A DNA stretch of 64,000 nt from Amphibalanus amphitrite (lineage: Eukaryota > Arthropoda > Thecostraca > Balanomorpha > Balanidae): the NCBI RefSeq assembly GCF_019059575.1, contig NW_024881845.1:186001-250000 (forward strand), read 5' to 3'. The notes under the pieces were generated by a model. It made no database searches and had not been told where the DNA came from. It saw nothing but the letters and a program-made list of their open reading frames with translations. Each line of letters begins with the position of its first letter. The first letter of the stretch is position 1. Positions 1 to 14,300 of this stretch are shown here, one piece after another. A program made the translations under genes and the position numbers.

Positions 1-545
1 GCAACCACTTGACCGATTTACACGCGGTAATTTTTGTAGGGTAGCTTCATTCCTTCTACCAAGTATTGGACTATTCCCGATGCATGTGGGTGACCCCTTA
101 TGCACGTGCCACGTGCAAAACGAAGAGGTGTCAGTTTTGTAATTGTTGCAATATCTCGGTAACTACTTGGCCGATTGCGCTGAAAGTTGGCATGTAGGTA
201 GGCACCCACTAGGCACTGGATATACATGTGCCAGAGTTGGGGTGCTGCTGCACGTGCGCACGTGCAGGGGTCGTTTCCAGATCTCGGGAACGGCTGGACC
301 GATTGCGCTCAAATTTGGTACACGGTTAGGGACCGGTTATTAGGGTGCCGTGCACAAGTCAGTTGGGACCCATTTTGCACGTGCGCACGTGCAGGGTGCC
401 GCTTCCAGATCTCGAGAACGGCTGGGCCGATTGTGCCCAAATTTGGCACATCGCTAGAGACCAGTTAGTAGGGTGCCGTGCACAAGTCAGTTGGAGGTAC
501 CCCCTCGCAATTTCGCACGTGCAAGGCCCACCCTCTCGCTCGCTC
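1..545. repeat. Satellite-like tandem/dispersed repeat array
   Basis: Related units recur through this stretch. The phrase 'ttccagatctcg' is found near 274 and again near 403, giving a period of about 129 bp, and each unit carries 'cacgtgcgcacgtgcag' and a 'gccgattg.gc.caaatttgg' core. A more diverged relative occupies 1-230, and another lies near 53250-53335. I read it as a repeat family, not coding; the short ORFs here are repeat-derived. Confidence 0.7.
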
Positions 546-2170
546 CGTTAGTCGCCCCAAAAGGCGTTATACTGGTGTGATATAGCCGAACTCTGTCTTT
601 TAGCGACTACCTATACCCACATATCACATCAAATATTCGCTATCTGATGTTTTACTATTTTAAATCAGATCAATATTATGATGTAGCGTGCACATTAGAA
701 TCGAAGATTTAATCGCGCAATATTTTCTCCTGGCTTCCCATCGTAGCATCGTACCATCCCATTCGCACTCACTACACACTTCACACTACACATCACACTA
801 CCACACTTCTTTGCACTCATTGACTATGATATTGGTAGATAAACAATAGACCACAGGCTGTGTACTTTCGAAAATATAAAAAGGCATTAATTGCTTATTT
901 TTTGGAACCAACTGCCTCTCATTTTTTTGGTAATCACCTGATAGTTGTGGATGGGTTACTTCTATCGGGCGACATCACGGAATGACGATTTGTTTTGGTT
1001 CATGGAAGTACCAAGATAGGGAACCCATCCCTATCAGTGTCCGTTGTTTGCCAAGTTCCTGTGACAATAATGAATGTCGTCCCACACCAGGGCAGAAAAA
1101 GTTGCGTGGTGACCTTTTCCCGGTTGGCTCATAGATTGTTTAGACACGTCATTAGTTCACAATACTCCGAGTAGATGAGAGGTGATGTGTCAGAGACTTT
1201 GGGACGGCTTCGCATCAATAGCCTCACTGCGGAGCACAAAGCTCTCTGAATGTGACGGTTTTCGTTATGTGGTCTAAATCATGCAACCATCATGCTCTTT
1301 TCCCAAAGTTCCCGTTAGATTTCGGGGCATTTTTTGTTGGTGCACGTAGATACGGATCATTAAGAACGCACACGACGCATTCCAAAGTTTGTCTACATGG
1401 TGCATACCGTCTCGAATTCCGTGCGAATTCCACGCCGCCGTTCTTCGTTCCGCCTCTTGCTGTTTTCTATGTCGCTTTATTTGAGCGGAGATCATCACTG
1501 GCCTCCGGAAACTGTCCGCACCAATTTCCTCTGCGTGTGCGTTGTTTTTGATCACTCATCTGTCCCGGCGGGCGGCTCAGGACGCATTACTGCCCACGCC
1601 CCTCGGCTTCCTCGTTTTTCTCTGCCACTGCCGACCGCGCGCCGCGCGAGCCGACGAGACGTAAAATAAATTTACCGTAGCGCGGAACTCGGCGGCTTGC
1701 TGCGTTCCCAAGGAGACTGCGCGTCTGTGTGGAGGCTACACTGTTCCCCGGTGGTCTTGTGGGACTGGACACCTGCTGAGAGTGTATTTACGCAGCTAGT
1801 GTGTCAGCAACAGGGGTTCCGTGTTGTAGTAAAGGTAGTTTGGCCAGTGTTTATGTCGCACTTATGGAGAACAACATAGGTAGTTGTGACTAGATTGGAT
1901 CTGTGGCTAAACGATGCCCAGGCACTAGACAGTGTAGGAATCCTTATGCCTTTTTGATGCAGTTAATTTGATGCAGTTTGATGATGCCTGTTATTGCTGT
2001 CTCTTTTTTCATCGGCCTATAACAACCGTTTTTGAATCGTTGTATGATGAAATGTCTCTCCATGTCGGCAGTATGTAGACTCCTGATCCATGACCATGGC
2101 CGCTGCTCTAACCCCTCACGCTCCCCAATGCAAATCTCATCTCTTACACCCCTGCTCCTCCTTCCAACAG
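546..2170. other. Non-coding stretch upstream of the first visible filamin exon
   Basis: Probably intron of the filamin gene, because the first visible exon at 2171 begins with a splice acceptor. I see no exon with filamin similarity here. The part around 1550-1680 is CpG-rich. No RNA gene or recognisable transposon. Confidence 0.4.
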
Positions 2171-2336
2171 GCCCAGTCGGAGGATAACGTCAGCCGCACG
2201 CGTACGGAGCACCTCCAGTCTTCGGCCACCACCACCAGCACCAGTAGTACTGTACACACCCGGGAGGAGTACTTCGAGTACCGTCCAGTCGAGCTCAATA
2301 ACATCCCCCTGCCCACCACCGGCGGACACGTCACAG
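2171..2336 (+). CDS. cher: Filamin exon: linker before repeat 16 (hinge-1-like)
   Basis: A good polypyrimidine tract and 'ccaacag' acceptor precede this exon, and 'acag/gtcagt' ends it in phase 1, matching the next filamin exon. It encodes a Ser/Thr-rich stretch followed by acidic/aromatic '[14 protein letters not shown]'. It has no Ig fold of its own, and its position matches the flexible hinge before repeat 16 in vertebrate filamins. The assignment to filamin rests on phase and position, not on clear similarity. Confidence 0.7.
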
Positions 2337-5300
2337 GTCAGTCCCAGGGGTGGGTTGATACTTGTTGGATGATTTAAGTGGTGGTTTGTTAGTTATGTTA
2401 TAGTGAGTGGTCTGTACTATTGGTGAGTAGTCGGAGGCGGCGCTATCTTTGGTCGGCTCTGGGGATGTGAGAGGGACTCTGTGGTTCATTGGTCGTACGG
2501 ATGGTGGGTCGGTCCTGGATAGTCGCTCGTTCCTGTAGACGGGTAAGTGGAATAATAATGGACGCGCATTGTAGTGGTCAGGTGTTTGAAGGTGTTTGAT
2601 GGACATTGTCACGAGATGTTTTTGTAAAGTGAGAAATGTACTGCAAATAATGGCGCTGAGGTGCGGTGGCTCGCTTTATCTGTGCTCCGATTATCAAAAT
2701 TAATTATTTGTATCGGATATTTTTATTTGTTCCTCGCTCTGCTCCACAATATGGGCTCACAAGTATCCGTCTTCCTTTGTTTAGCGCTTCCAATCTTGCA
2801 CACACTGATCGGATGAACTTTGTAAACCGTTTGATAAATAAAATAACCGCGTATCACCATGCGTCGTTTTAGGGAAAGTAAGTCCGACATTCTCTCGCTT
2901 GTATGACTATCACCCGATACATTACGTTGCTCTGTGTAGATCGGTTTGTCATTGACCAGTGACCACACTGCCTGCCGCTTCCACAGCTGAGGTAAACATG
3001 CCGAGCGGAAACGTCGACAAGCCGCTGATCGAGGACAACCGGGACGGAACCGTCTCGGTCAAGTATGAGCCGAAAGAGGAAGGCCTGCACGAGCTCGTCG
3101 TCAAGTACAACGGCGAAAATGTCCAGGGTGAGTCCAAGAGCTTTGTTGGAAAGAGAGGATAGCGTTAGGTGGGTACAAACAGCTACTGGGTGTGGAATGT
3201 TTGCTCGTGAGTGACAATCAAATCTACCGCAGGAACAGGGCCATGTCTTGTCTCGTGCCAGTAGGTGTCACAGGGGAGTGTTTATAAACATGCTACTGCT
3301 GCTGTTGGCAGTGGTGTTTGATGTCCTTTGCGTGGTGCCGTCGGCGGGGACGTGTTGGAAAGTAATGCACGGTGGGTGGGGAGAGGCTGCAAGATGTCTT
3401 GAGCTCGTCTGGTGACATTATTCGTGTGCGATTAAATGTGATGTTACTTCCTTTCCTAATCCTTATCCTGTCTCTCCGTCCTAGATACCTCTGAATCGCC
3501 AACACCAAGCCCCGTGATCCCTCGATTGGACATATCTGATCAATCGGCGGGCTCCCTGGCCTCCGCCGGCTTCGTGCCGACGGTGCAGCCACCTGCCGGC
3601 TGGCTACGAACTACGACTACGGGGCCCGGCCGCTGGAGGCAGCAGCAGGACGATCCGTACCAAGCGCAGAGTCCGTTAAAAATGGCACTGGATGTGGACG
3701 ATAAAGGCCGACAGAGCAGCAATAGTCCGACGATTGAGAAACAGCTGAGCTCCAGTGTGGATAAACTGAAGAAGTCAGCGATGGTGGCTGATGTGAAACC
3801 GAGGGAGAGTTCAGGGAAACCCGAGTGGGTGAGAGTAGCAGAGGAAGGTCTGAAGGTCAGAGAGAGGGTTATAAGAAGTCGATCATCCTTCTCAAAGAGC
3901 GAGAACTCAAAGAAAACTGAGGTGCTTCCTGCAAAGAACAGGGATGCGAATTCGCATCATGACGACGATCAAACAGGCAATGCTAGCAGGACGACCGAAA
4001 GCGTTCAGTTGAAGGGCGCTGAAAGACATAAAAAGTTCGCCCGCAATCATAGATCGAAATTCACGCAAGAAGAAACTAGTGCCGTTGGGAAAGGTGCGGT
4101 GAATAAGCAAGAATGCATGGATGATGTCAAAGCTAATGGACAAGGCGAACTTTCAGAAGCGAATAGGAAAGGGCTTATTGAGAGCGAAACAGAAGTGATC
4201 CTGGGTCGGCTCATCCTGGGTCGGTTTGGGAGACACCGTATGCCAACACAGCTCGGTTAGGTCTGGTGTCCACAGGAGAGTTTATATCAAAGAACGACTG
4301 TTATCCAGTAAAGCTTACGATCGAGACGATGGTTCCGTTAACAGTTCATCTGAAAGCGGCTATTGTATTTGTAAGGATTTTGTGAAAAGAAAGATTGACT
4401 TGATAAATAAGAAACCGGTAGAGAAAAGCCCTCTTTCCCTTTCCATGGACGAAACTTCAAAAGCCAAGACCGAGGAAAAAGTAAATGTCCCAATACATAC
4501 TGATGGTCGGGCCAATGGATCTGCTACTGACAAGTCGGATACACAAGGAACATCGAAAGCTAATGAGTCATCGAAGGAGAACACGAGTTTATCCAGGAAT
4601 GATCAGTCCCCTGCTGAAGAATCGAACTTGGAAAGTTGTGCCGCTGAACGAAAATCCCAAAAGGCCGGTGGTTCGTCAGTGAAGCTTTTGAAGGAACATG
4701 CAGCTAAGGTGTCCGAAGCCTCGAAGAGCAATTCTGAATCGATCGATGTGGATTCGTCTTCGAATGTTCCGAGAGAGAAGAAAGGTGCCGAAATGGTTAA
4801 AAATACTGAACGAAGTTCCAGCGCACTTCCAATTCTTGTTAATTCTCTAGCTGCATCCAAAAAGGGGCAGGAAATTGCCTCTCAAACGCTTGCTAACGCC
4901 ACGAAAACCCTGGAAACGCAAACCACACCAAGGCCCGACAAAGTTTCACACGGGACAGAATGTGCATCTCAAACAACGGTCTCTTCTGTGGACGTCGAAA
5001 CACGAGCAGACTGCTGTCAAACCGACGCCACTCCGCGCGAAGACCGGCGCCCTCATTCCACCACCCTGGTGGTGGCGGCACGCAAGTCGAATTTACGTCC
5101 ACTGACAACAGATGGCGCTGGTGGCGACCCGTGTGCGCCCTGCCAGTCCACACTGAGTAGCGGGTTTGTGCTGGGAAGTGAGACTCACGCTGAGGAGAGG
5201 CGTTTCACTACCGTGACCAGTCTGATTCCTGAACAGCCACGCAGCCAGCCCACCGCCTGTCCCACTCGTGGTGTCAGGACGGAGTCGCGTCATCGCCCCA

Positions 5301-8300
5301 GTCGCACAGAGCTCGTCGAAAGTTCCGACGAATCATTCGTCTCTGCACCGTTAGCGACGGTGGCGACGCCGAGACGACGTGGGCTGGACGAGATCTCACT
5401 GACAAGCCGCTGCTCGACGGCTGCAGAAAGCGGTGGCTTTCTCTCAGCCAGCTCCTCAGCTGAATCTCTGCGATCTGCGCTAGCCAGTCCGGGTATCATA
5501 GCTCGTCCACGAAAACCGCCACTTGGTATACCAATGTCCAGCGGGGGTCGAGTAAAGAAGAAAGACGAGCACAGCGATCGAGCTGCTGAGAGGCAGCGGC
5601 GGCGCTGCGAAAGGGCACTGGAGCAGCTGGGGATGTCGCCGAGACTGAAGAGCGCCTCCTCCAAGAGTGTCGAATCTGAGATTGCCTCTGCGGCTGAGAG
5701 CGATACTGGAGGATCAAGCAGCGGAGGAGGGCGGCCGGTGGCGGAAGGGGGCGTGTTTCGCTCGGCCACCTCGGTGTCGGAGGTGGCGCCGCGTGGTGGC
5801 GAGGACGGGAAACAGAGCTCGAGCTGGGGACGGTGGCGGAGAGCGGCAGGGAAGGACCGACAGCGTCGCTCGGTGGATAGTGCGTCTGAGCTGGAGAGTG
5901 ACCGTGTTACCTCCGCCCGTTCCAGTTACTCCATCCCTGGGAAGCCCTCCACAGGTGGGATTTAAAGCTGCTAGCTTGTTACACGTTTTTCGCCTATTTC
6001 CTTAACTTCTTTTTTCCTTTCGTCATGTTCTATGTAGTAGTCAGTAGATCTGAAATGACGAGCACGTCGCAAAAGCCACGTGCTCGTCGTTTGACGCAAT
6101 ATTGTTGACTTGTGAACATTCCTGCAAAATTTAAAGACAGCTTATTGTCTATAGATTTGTGATTGATATGTGACGAACAGCTTAGTGACACCCAAAATGT
6201 AACCACACCTTGTTTCTTCCCGCAGGCTCTCCGTTCAAGTTCCACGTCGACTCCATCTCCAGCGGCTATGTGACCGCGCACGGCCCCGGCCTGGTTCACG
6301 GCATCACCGGCGAACCAGCCAACTTCACCATCTCGACCAAGGACGCCGGCGCAGGTAGTGACCAGATGCGCGGTAAATATCACCTACAACTCTCCGCATG
6401 CCGGCCGCTCATTGGCCGACGGCGTGCCGTGCCCGCTTCTAATTGGTTGCTGCTCAGAGCATTCGTCTCTGATTGGACGATCGGCGCTCGACTGTCGGCT
6501 TCTGCTGTAGATGGCGCTGTTGACCCCTGGGTGTCCCAAACAGTCCCAAAGACGGTACCCGAGTGGGGTTAGGGGTGTGTGAGTTGGAGAACGGTTTTAT
6601 TTGGAAGGCGAGAGTAGTGTGATGTGTTCTAGTGCTTTTAGCGATTCGTATAGACGGAGCTCTGATTTAGGAACATTAGGGTTTTATACGCTTTGGGTAT
6701 TTATTTTCGTATGATTTAGTCAGAATTTCTAGCGTGGATATAGTGTGGTTTCTGCTTTGTTGAAGCTTCTTTTAGCTGTATATTTCCGCTGTCCAGTGGC
6801 ATAAGAGCAGTTTTTTAATTGCTTAGTTAAGCAATTTTTATTCGAGCTGAGATTTGGTGCAGTTTATTTATATTTGACCAGTGCAATTTATAGTACGCAT
6901 TTCCAGCCGATTCGGCGTCATGTTATGCTTGAATTGCGGTCATTTTAAATCTGATCAAATCGAATGATGAGATGGTTATTAGAATTTCCTGATCCATAGA
7001 CTTCTGTCATCTCTGTATACATAGTCTATGGCTGATTCTGATGCTAAACTACATTATAAAAAAGTGTTCCAAGTAACAACTTACTGAACATGTATCAATT
7101 CCACACACACCCAACTGAGTTCTTCTGTTCGATGTTATCTGAACTCCCCACCAAGCCCGACTGCTAGCGCGCCGGTAACAAATTATGACCAGCTGTCCTG
7201 TCATCGCCCCTGGGCTCCCCCCTCCCCCCCCCCCCACCAGCTCCCCCTCCCCCACAGGTGTGTCAGCTCCGGTCCTGACGCCCCCCCCCCCCTCAGGCGG
7301 TCTGTCTCTGGCCGTCGAGGGGCCCAGCAAGGCGGAGATCAGTTGCCATGACAACAAGGACGGCACTGTGTCCGTGTCCTACCTGCCCACCTCGCCCGGA
7401 GAATACAAGGTGGCCGTGAAGTTTGCCGACAAACACATCAAGGGCAGCCCGTACTCAGTCAAGGTCACAGGTCAGTGAGTTGGATGGGGTGGAGAGGAAG
7501 ACAGTGGGTAGGGCGGTTGTATTGGATGTGCTTCCAGTTATAAGTGGGGCTAATGTGCTACGAACTATGGGTTTGTTTTGGCAGTTCACTTGTCAATGTG
7601 TATGACGAATGGAGTGATGATAGAAGCGATGGGTAATAAGACACATCGAGTCTGCCTGCCTGTCAGATATAACCGATGGTTATGGATGAAGTGAATTAAT
7701 GATTGTGGCTTCATAGCAGCGGGAGTGTATAGGTTGGATTCAATCCAGTCCCTCGTCAGTTTGGTTATATATTGCGATTGGTTTGCCAGCCCTAGGTCAA
7801 CAGAGCCGAAGGCTTTATTTCATGACCCGTGTCATTTGCCAGTGGCCTTCCATTCATGAATCGCGTTGACCACAGACGCTGCCTGCTAAATTCAAAGTCC
7901 TTTCACCGTTTTATGTTATGACACGTGGCTATCCTTCCTTATATTTTCACACATTGCATAACGCTGGTATCCCCTCGGCGTTCATTGAAGTATTTTGCAT
8001 CTGTCGGCTCTGCAGGTTAAATTACGCTTCACTCTCAATTTTACTTTCTTCCCATCTGTATTGAAATGAGCACCATCCCACCGGTTCCGATTGTTAACCT
8101 CCTTTCTTTCCCACAGGCGAGGGCCGCAAGAGGAACCAAGTGTCCCTGGGCTCACAGTCGGAGGTTACCCTGCCCGGAAAGGTGACGGAGAAGGACATCA
8201 AGGCTCTCAACGCCTCCATCACCGCTCCCTCCGGACTGGAGGAGCCCTGCTTCCTCAAGAAACTCGCCAACGACCACCTCGGTGAGTGGTGTGGTCGGCC

Positions 8301-11300
8301 GGTATTTTATGAAATAATGCACTGGGATGTGTGAAGATAAGGTGGGTGTTTTAAAAGTAATCGGCTCGAATACAATATCATGTTGAAATTCTTACTGCTG
8401 AAATTGATCGAGTAACTGTCCATATTGCATCACAGTTGCATTGTTTCATTGCTGTGTTTGTTTTTGTAATATCACCTGTCACTTACTATGAAACGCAGCA
8501 TATCAATCACTTGACCAGCCATCGAGCATTCAGTGCTCTAACTCCATGACTGACATTCACTCCTCTGTTACTCTACAGGCATTTCGTTCACTCCCCGTGA
8601 GATCGGCCAGCACCTGGTCATGGTCAAGAAGAAGGGTGTCGAGATCGCCGGATCGCCTTTCAAGATCGTCGTCAGTCCCAAGGAGGTGGGAGACGCCTCC
8701 AAGGTGAAGGTGGAGGGTGCGGCGCTGAAGGAGGGCAAGACCCACCAGGACAACAAGGTGCTCATTGACACCAAGGAGGCAGGTCAGTGGGGAACGGGGA
8801 CGGGGAAGGATGCGGGTGGGTGGATGTGGATGGAAAGTGTGTGTGGTGCCATGTGAGATCGACGTGTAGTATGGAGACCTCGGGGACTCTGCGGTGGCTA
8901 TCTTTGAGCAGGAAGTGGAAAAAAAGTAAGGTTACTTTAGCGTTGGATCGCTGTTGCACACAGTCACATATTGTTACTGATCTAAATCAACGGCGGTGTG
9001 TTGTTACTCGTTACATTAGTTCGGTTACCTTACCATCATACTGACTGAAAGGCTTTCAAACTAAAACACGCCTGTTCTGTCCCCGTCCAGGCTACGGCGG
9101 TCTGTCCATGTCGATCGAGGGCCCCAGCAAGGCCGAGATCAAGTGCGACGACAAGGATGACGGCCGGCTGGAGGTGTCCTACAACCCCAAGGAGCCCGGA
9201 TTCTACATTATCAACCTCAAGTTCGCTGACCACCACGTCGAGGGCTCGCCCTTCACTGCCAAGGTGAGGCTTTGGCCTTTGGTGAGACAGGACACAACTA
9301 GCAAAACTCTGACTGGAGTAGATTACAGTAGCGGACCTCTGAATAGGTGCATCAATTAGGTGCGTTGTTTGCTTTAGAAGCGTGTCTGATTTCTGGAGTT
9401 TTTTCATTTACTTGTGCAGATCAGCCGTATGACATGAATCCGTCATCTGAGAAATATCTCGGCATTCTGTTGCATTCAGATCCCTTTTAAAGAAAACTAC
9501 CCGACCCCTGTGACACCCTTCTCCCCCTCTATCCACCACAGGTAACCGGCGAAGGCTCCAACACCCAGACGGAGCGTATCAAGCGGGACCGCGACGCCGC
9601 CCCCATCACCACGGTCGGCTCTAGCTGCGCGCTCACCTTCAAAATGCCGGGTGTGTCCGCCCTGGACCTCTCTGCTACCGTGGCTTCCCCCGGCGGTGTG
9701 GTCGAGGACGCCACCATCACAGAGCTCGAGGATAACCTGCACGCGGTGAACTTTGTGCCCAAGGAGCTGGGAGTCCACACGGTGTCGGTGCGGTACAGGG
9801 ATGTGCACATCCCCGGGTCGCCGTTCCAGTTCACTGTCGGACCGCTCAAGGTGAGGGAGAGAAGGGAGAGAGGAAGAGGAGGGAGGGTAGCAAGCGAGAA
9901 GAGAGATATTGGGGCGAAGGAGGGAAGTTGGGACGAAATACGTGTGTCGTTATACAGCATAGTGGAATTTCATGAGTGTTTCACGGATGCGGACGCAAAA
10001 TTTGTGTGGCGAATAAGATGGTCCTGCTGTTCTAGCTTACATCTCTAATCTTGCCTGCTACTCATTGTTTAATACGCAGTCAAATGACCAGACCTTTAAA
10101 CTATTCGGAGCTTTTCTGCGACTGACCTTTGACCTGAACTTTAGCATGACCTCTGACCTAACCTGGGACCCACCCTCCGTCAGGACGGCGGCGCGCACCG
10201 TGTCCACGCCGGCGGTCCCGGTCTGGAGCGGGGCGAACAGAACATGCCCAACGAGTTCAACGTGTGGACCCGAGAGGCCGGCGCCGGATCGCTGGCCATC
10301 AGTGTCGAGGGCCCGAGCAAGGCCGAGATCGACTTCAAGGACCGAAAGGACGGCTCCTGCTATGTCAGCTACATTGTCTCCGAGCCTGGTACGTATTTAC
10401 CCGCCGGTCACAGCATAATACTGGCTTGATGCACGGAAAAGTGACAAGCATGTGGGCTTTTTTATTTTACATTTTATTTTTATTTGTATATGGCCGATCT
10501 TGTGTATGAAGTTTCAGAATTCAGATACCGATACGTGTTGGGTCTTTTTCATCACACTTCGCCATGAGGCAGCATGACATACATGCGCAATGCGCATCTA
10601 TAGGTATCGCCTGTGTATTTTTTATACCATGGCCGATGGCCCCTCCCTAAAATAACCACTCACGACTTTCTTCATCTCCAGGCGAGTACCGTGTGGGTGT
10701 CAAGTTCAACGACTCTCACATCCCCGAGTCTCCGTACAAGGTGTACGTCACTCCGGCCAACAAGGACGCCCACAGGGTCAGCGTCAACCAGCTGCCCGAC
10801 GCCGGAGTCCAGGTCAGCAGACGGGCGGGAAGAAAAAGGTCACGGAAGCTTTTGTAGAGGAGAGTAAGGGGAAGGTTATGTCTCCGGGACGGTAGGGGAG
10901 GGATGCTCAGGCATGGAATGTCCAACCCATTGAGTTACTAGGCATAAGTCGAACTTGAACTGCCTTATTACATCCCTATTTTTTCGAAGGCTTTGCTGCA
11001 CGCAATTTTATTTTCCACAGTGAACAATTGTAGCAAATGCTTTAACCCCTACGTAGACATACCTCATCTCTGAACGTTGCGGTTCTAATAAAACGTGAGT
11101 CTACTTCTACGCAATAGGGTCTTTTTGCCTACATCAAGGTCTAGCTTGCGACACACCACTCTTTCATATCACATCTCTCGCGTCTACCACTTCACATCAC
11201 CCACGTTTCATGTCCCATTCTCGCCAGGTGGACAAGCCGATCGTGTTCACGGTGGACCGCAGCGGCTGTAAGGGCCAGCTGGACTGCAAGGTGGTGTCGC

Positions 11301-14300
11301 CCAGCGGTCACGAGGACGACTGCTTCGCCCAGTACCTGGATGAGGACACGTACTCGGTGCGCTTCCTGCCCAAGGAGAACGGCATTCACCAGGTAAGGAT
11401 TACGGAGCTAGGGTGTGGTGGGGAGCAGGGGAGAAAGTTGGGACTGATGCAGGGACTGACTGAATGAGAAAACTGGTGAAGGGTGGAAATGATGTCAGAA
11501 AAGGATAAGAAGTGTGTGCAGCGTTCGGTGTAAGATGTTTGTCTAGTGACCTAAAATGTGCGATGATTTTATGATATTCCTTATACTAATTGAAATATCT
11601 GCTTATTTATTTTCATTTATTTGTTTTCTTCTTATGGTGTATGACCTTTATAACAGTCGTGCTAAACATCCGTGAAATAAATCGTATTAATTGCTGAAAA
11701 TACTTAATGCAGAGTTACGTTTCCGCCTTACGAGTATGAGTCTCCATTCCACCACTTGGGGTTGTCTCATTGCTTCATCTGACCCACCCTGTCTCCTCCC
11801 CCTCAGCTGCACGTCAAGTGGAACAGCGTGCACGTGCCCGGCTCGCCGTTCCGGCTGAAGATCGGCAAGCAGGACGCCGACCCGGCGGCGATTCACGCGC
11901 ACGGGAAGGGCCTCGAGAAGGGCACCACCGGCCAGAAGTCGGACTTCATCGTGGACACGTGCAATGCCGGCGCCGGCACGCTGGCAGTGACAGTGGATGG
12001 ACCCTCGAAGGTACGGAGGAATGAGTGGGATTTTGGGATAGGCGACGACGGTAGTGCCGTGGTGGATGAACGACTTGGGCGCGTTTAGTTGAGGTCTTAT
12101 TTGATAAGTGAGGCCTAAAGCTCCCGCGTTCCACGGCCTGTTATTCAGGATGAATGAACAGCTGGTAATCGAATTGATCGTAGTCAGCTGCGTTTAATTT
12201 GTCGTTGATGTGTGCCACACTCGTCCAATGCCACTGAACTGTCATGTTTAAAGGTAGTGTGCCACCTTTGAAAGATTTCCCATTTTATTTTTCCTAGGAT
12301 AAGAAGCTTCTGTTTTTACCTAATATCGCAAAAAAAAAATCAAAAATGGGCCTGGAATAGTGCCTTTTTCGCCTAAAAGTTTTTCGGTTTTTAGATATGT
12401 ATAACAACTGTAGTGGGCTCACCTGCAAACAGGCGTCGGGCAACAATCGCGAATGCGGCGCACTTGTGACAATAAGCAAAGGTCATTATAGTGTTACGAC
12501 CATACGACGTACGGGAATGAGTTATCAGCTGTCTAATCGTAGACAACACAATGTCGAGCCTTAAACTGTAAGCCCGTATTGGTATTGTTTCTTTTATTTG
12601 GCTGTCGAACATTATTTATGGTTTGAAATATGATTTTATGTAAAATAATTGATATGAAAAAGCCGTCTTATAAGTTATGACCCCATTTCACCACACGCAA
12701 GTGGCAGAAATGACAATGATCAGCTGACGCATTTTTCTTGGCCGAAGTCAGAGCGCGCGGCCCGACGCACCACGCGTATTTGGAAATTCCGACCTCGACG
12801 AGCATCAGAAGCCACCTAACAGGCGTGTTCGAAACCGCAGGAGATGATGATGAACGGGTTTATCGAAACTTGATTTGATGAACATATCGGTAATAGCGAT
12901 TTCAGTGTGTGCATTTGTTGTTCATAGTGGTGTGAAATGTGGTTGGGGTACGACCGACAACCCGTCGGGGCGAATTTCGCACTGGGGTACTCAAAATTTG
13001 AAGAATTTAAGAAGTTTCCATGAGTTTTGAAGGTATGGATAAGTTCTAAAAATCCGGTTCTCCTTATCTGGGCCATTAACTCCATACGGTCCAAGAAAGC
13101 TGGCACACTACCTTTAATGTGTAATGACCTAATGTCTAGCAGCCATCTGCATAATATCCTCTCACTTTCTGGCCTTATTCCTTCGTCTGACATTAGTTCA
13201 CCCGCCGTCCGCCAGGTGGCCATGGACTGTACCGAGGTCGATGAAGGATACAAGGTGCGCTACACACCGCTCAGCCCCGGCCACTACTACGTGGGCATCA
13301 AGTACGATGGCTACCACATCGCCGGGTCGCCCTTCAAGGTGGACGTCGATGGTAAGTGACAATGGAAGAGAGCGGGTTTGGTGGTTAGTATTGAAAGAAG
13401 TAAGATGCAACAGTCTTACGTCTTTTAGACGTCTGAACTTGAAACATCTAGCGTTTAGGCAGATTTTTCGTGTAATTTTCGGTACCTACGTCAGTCAGAA
13501 GTGACATTTTGTGACGCCATATTTACATAATATAATGCTACTCGAAAATATCTCTTTTGTGAATATCGTGCCAAAATAGAGCGTTCGAGTTTTCATGTCA
13601 CGTCCTCGACCGCTCTTGATTAACCCTGTTATCTGCTCTCTAGGCGAGGAGCTGGCCGAGCGGGGTCCCAAGGAGCAGTCGCTGGTCGTCGTCGAGACCA
13701 TCGAGAAGGTGTCCGCCCGAAAACAGGAGAACAAGGGACCCTCGATGCCCAAGTTCAACTCGGACGCCACCAAGGTCACCTCCAAGGGCATGGGACTGAA
13801 GAAGGCGTTTGTGGGCAGACAGAACCAGTTCACCGTGGACGCCGGAAAAGCAGGTGAGATAGACGGTCCTCGGCGGTTCGTATAGCTGATTGGGGTAGTT
13901 TTTAATTTGGATAAATGGTAGGGTGATAGAACGAAATATTGAACGAAATAATTTATAAGAGGAGCAGAAGGACTCATGATTTCCTTCAGGTTTGTGTATA
14001 TTATACAGCATGGAATCCGAACGGACTTTCGGATTTAATGCTCGTAGAACGGTTCCATGATCAATGCTGTTTGATTGTTCGATCGTATGGAAGTCTAAGT
14101 CGATCGAACGCGTTGAAGATTCGACCGACTTTCCATGTTAAAGTTATCTTGATTTTCTCACAGTCATCTGAATTGCTCACTTGGATGTTTCTCTCGGCCC
14201 ACAGGTCAAGACATGCTGTGGGTGGGCTGCTTCGGCCCCAAGAACCCGTGCGAGGAGGTTCACATCAAGCACATAGGCCGTAACCAGTACCAGGTGTTCT

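Noticed and set aside
5290-5769. 159-codon minus-strand ORF opposite the filamin insert exon
   Set aside because: It is the antisense shadow of the longer plus-strand frame.
12816-13253. 145-codon minus-strand ORF as a transposase
   Set aside because: It spans the MITE and runs past its end into the next filamin exon; it has no transposase motif.
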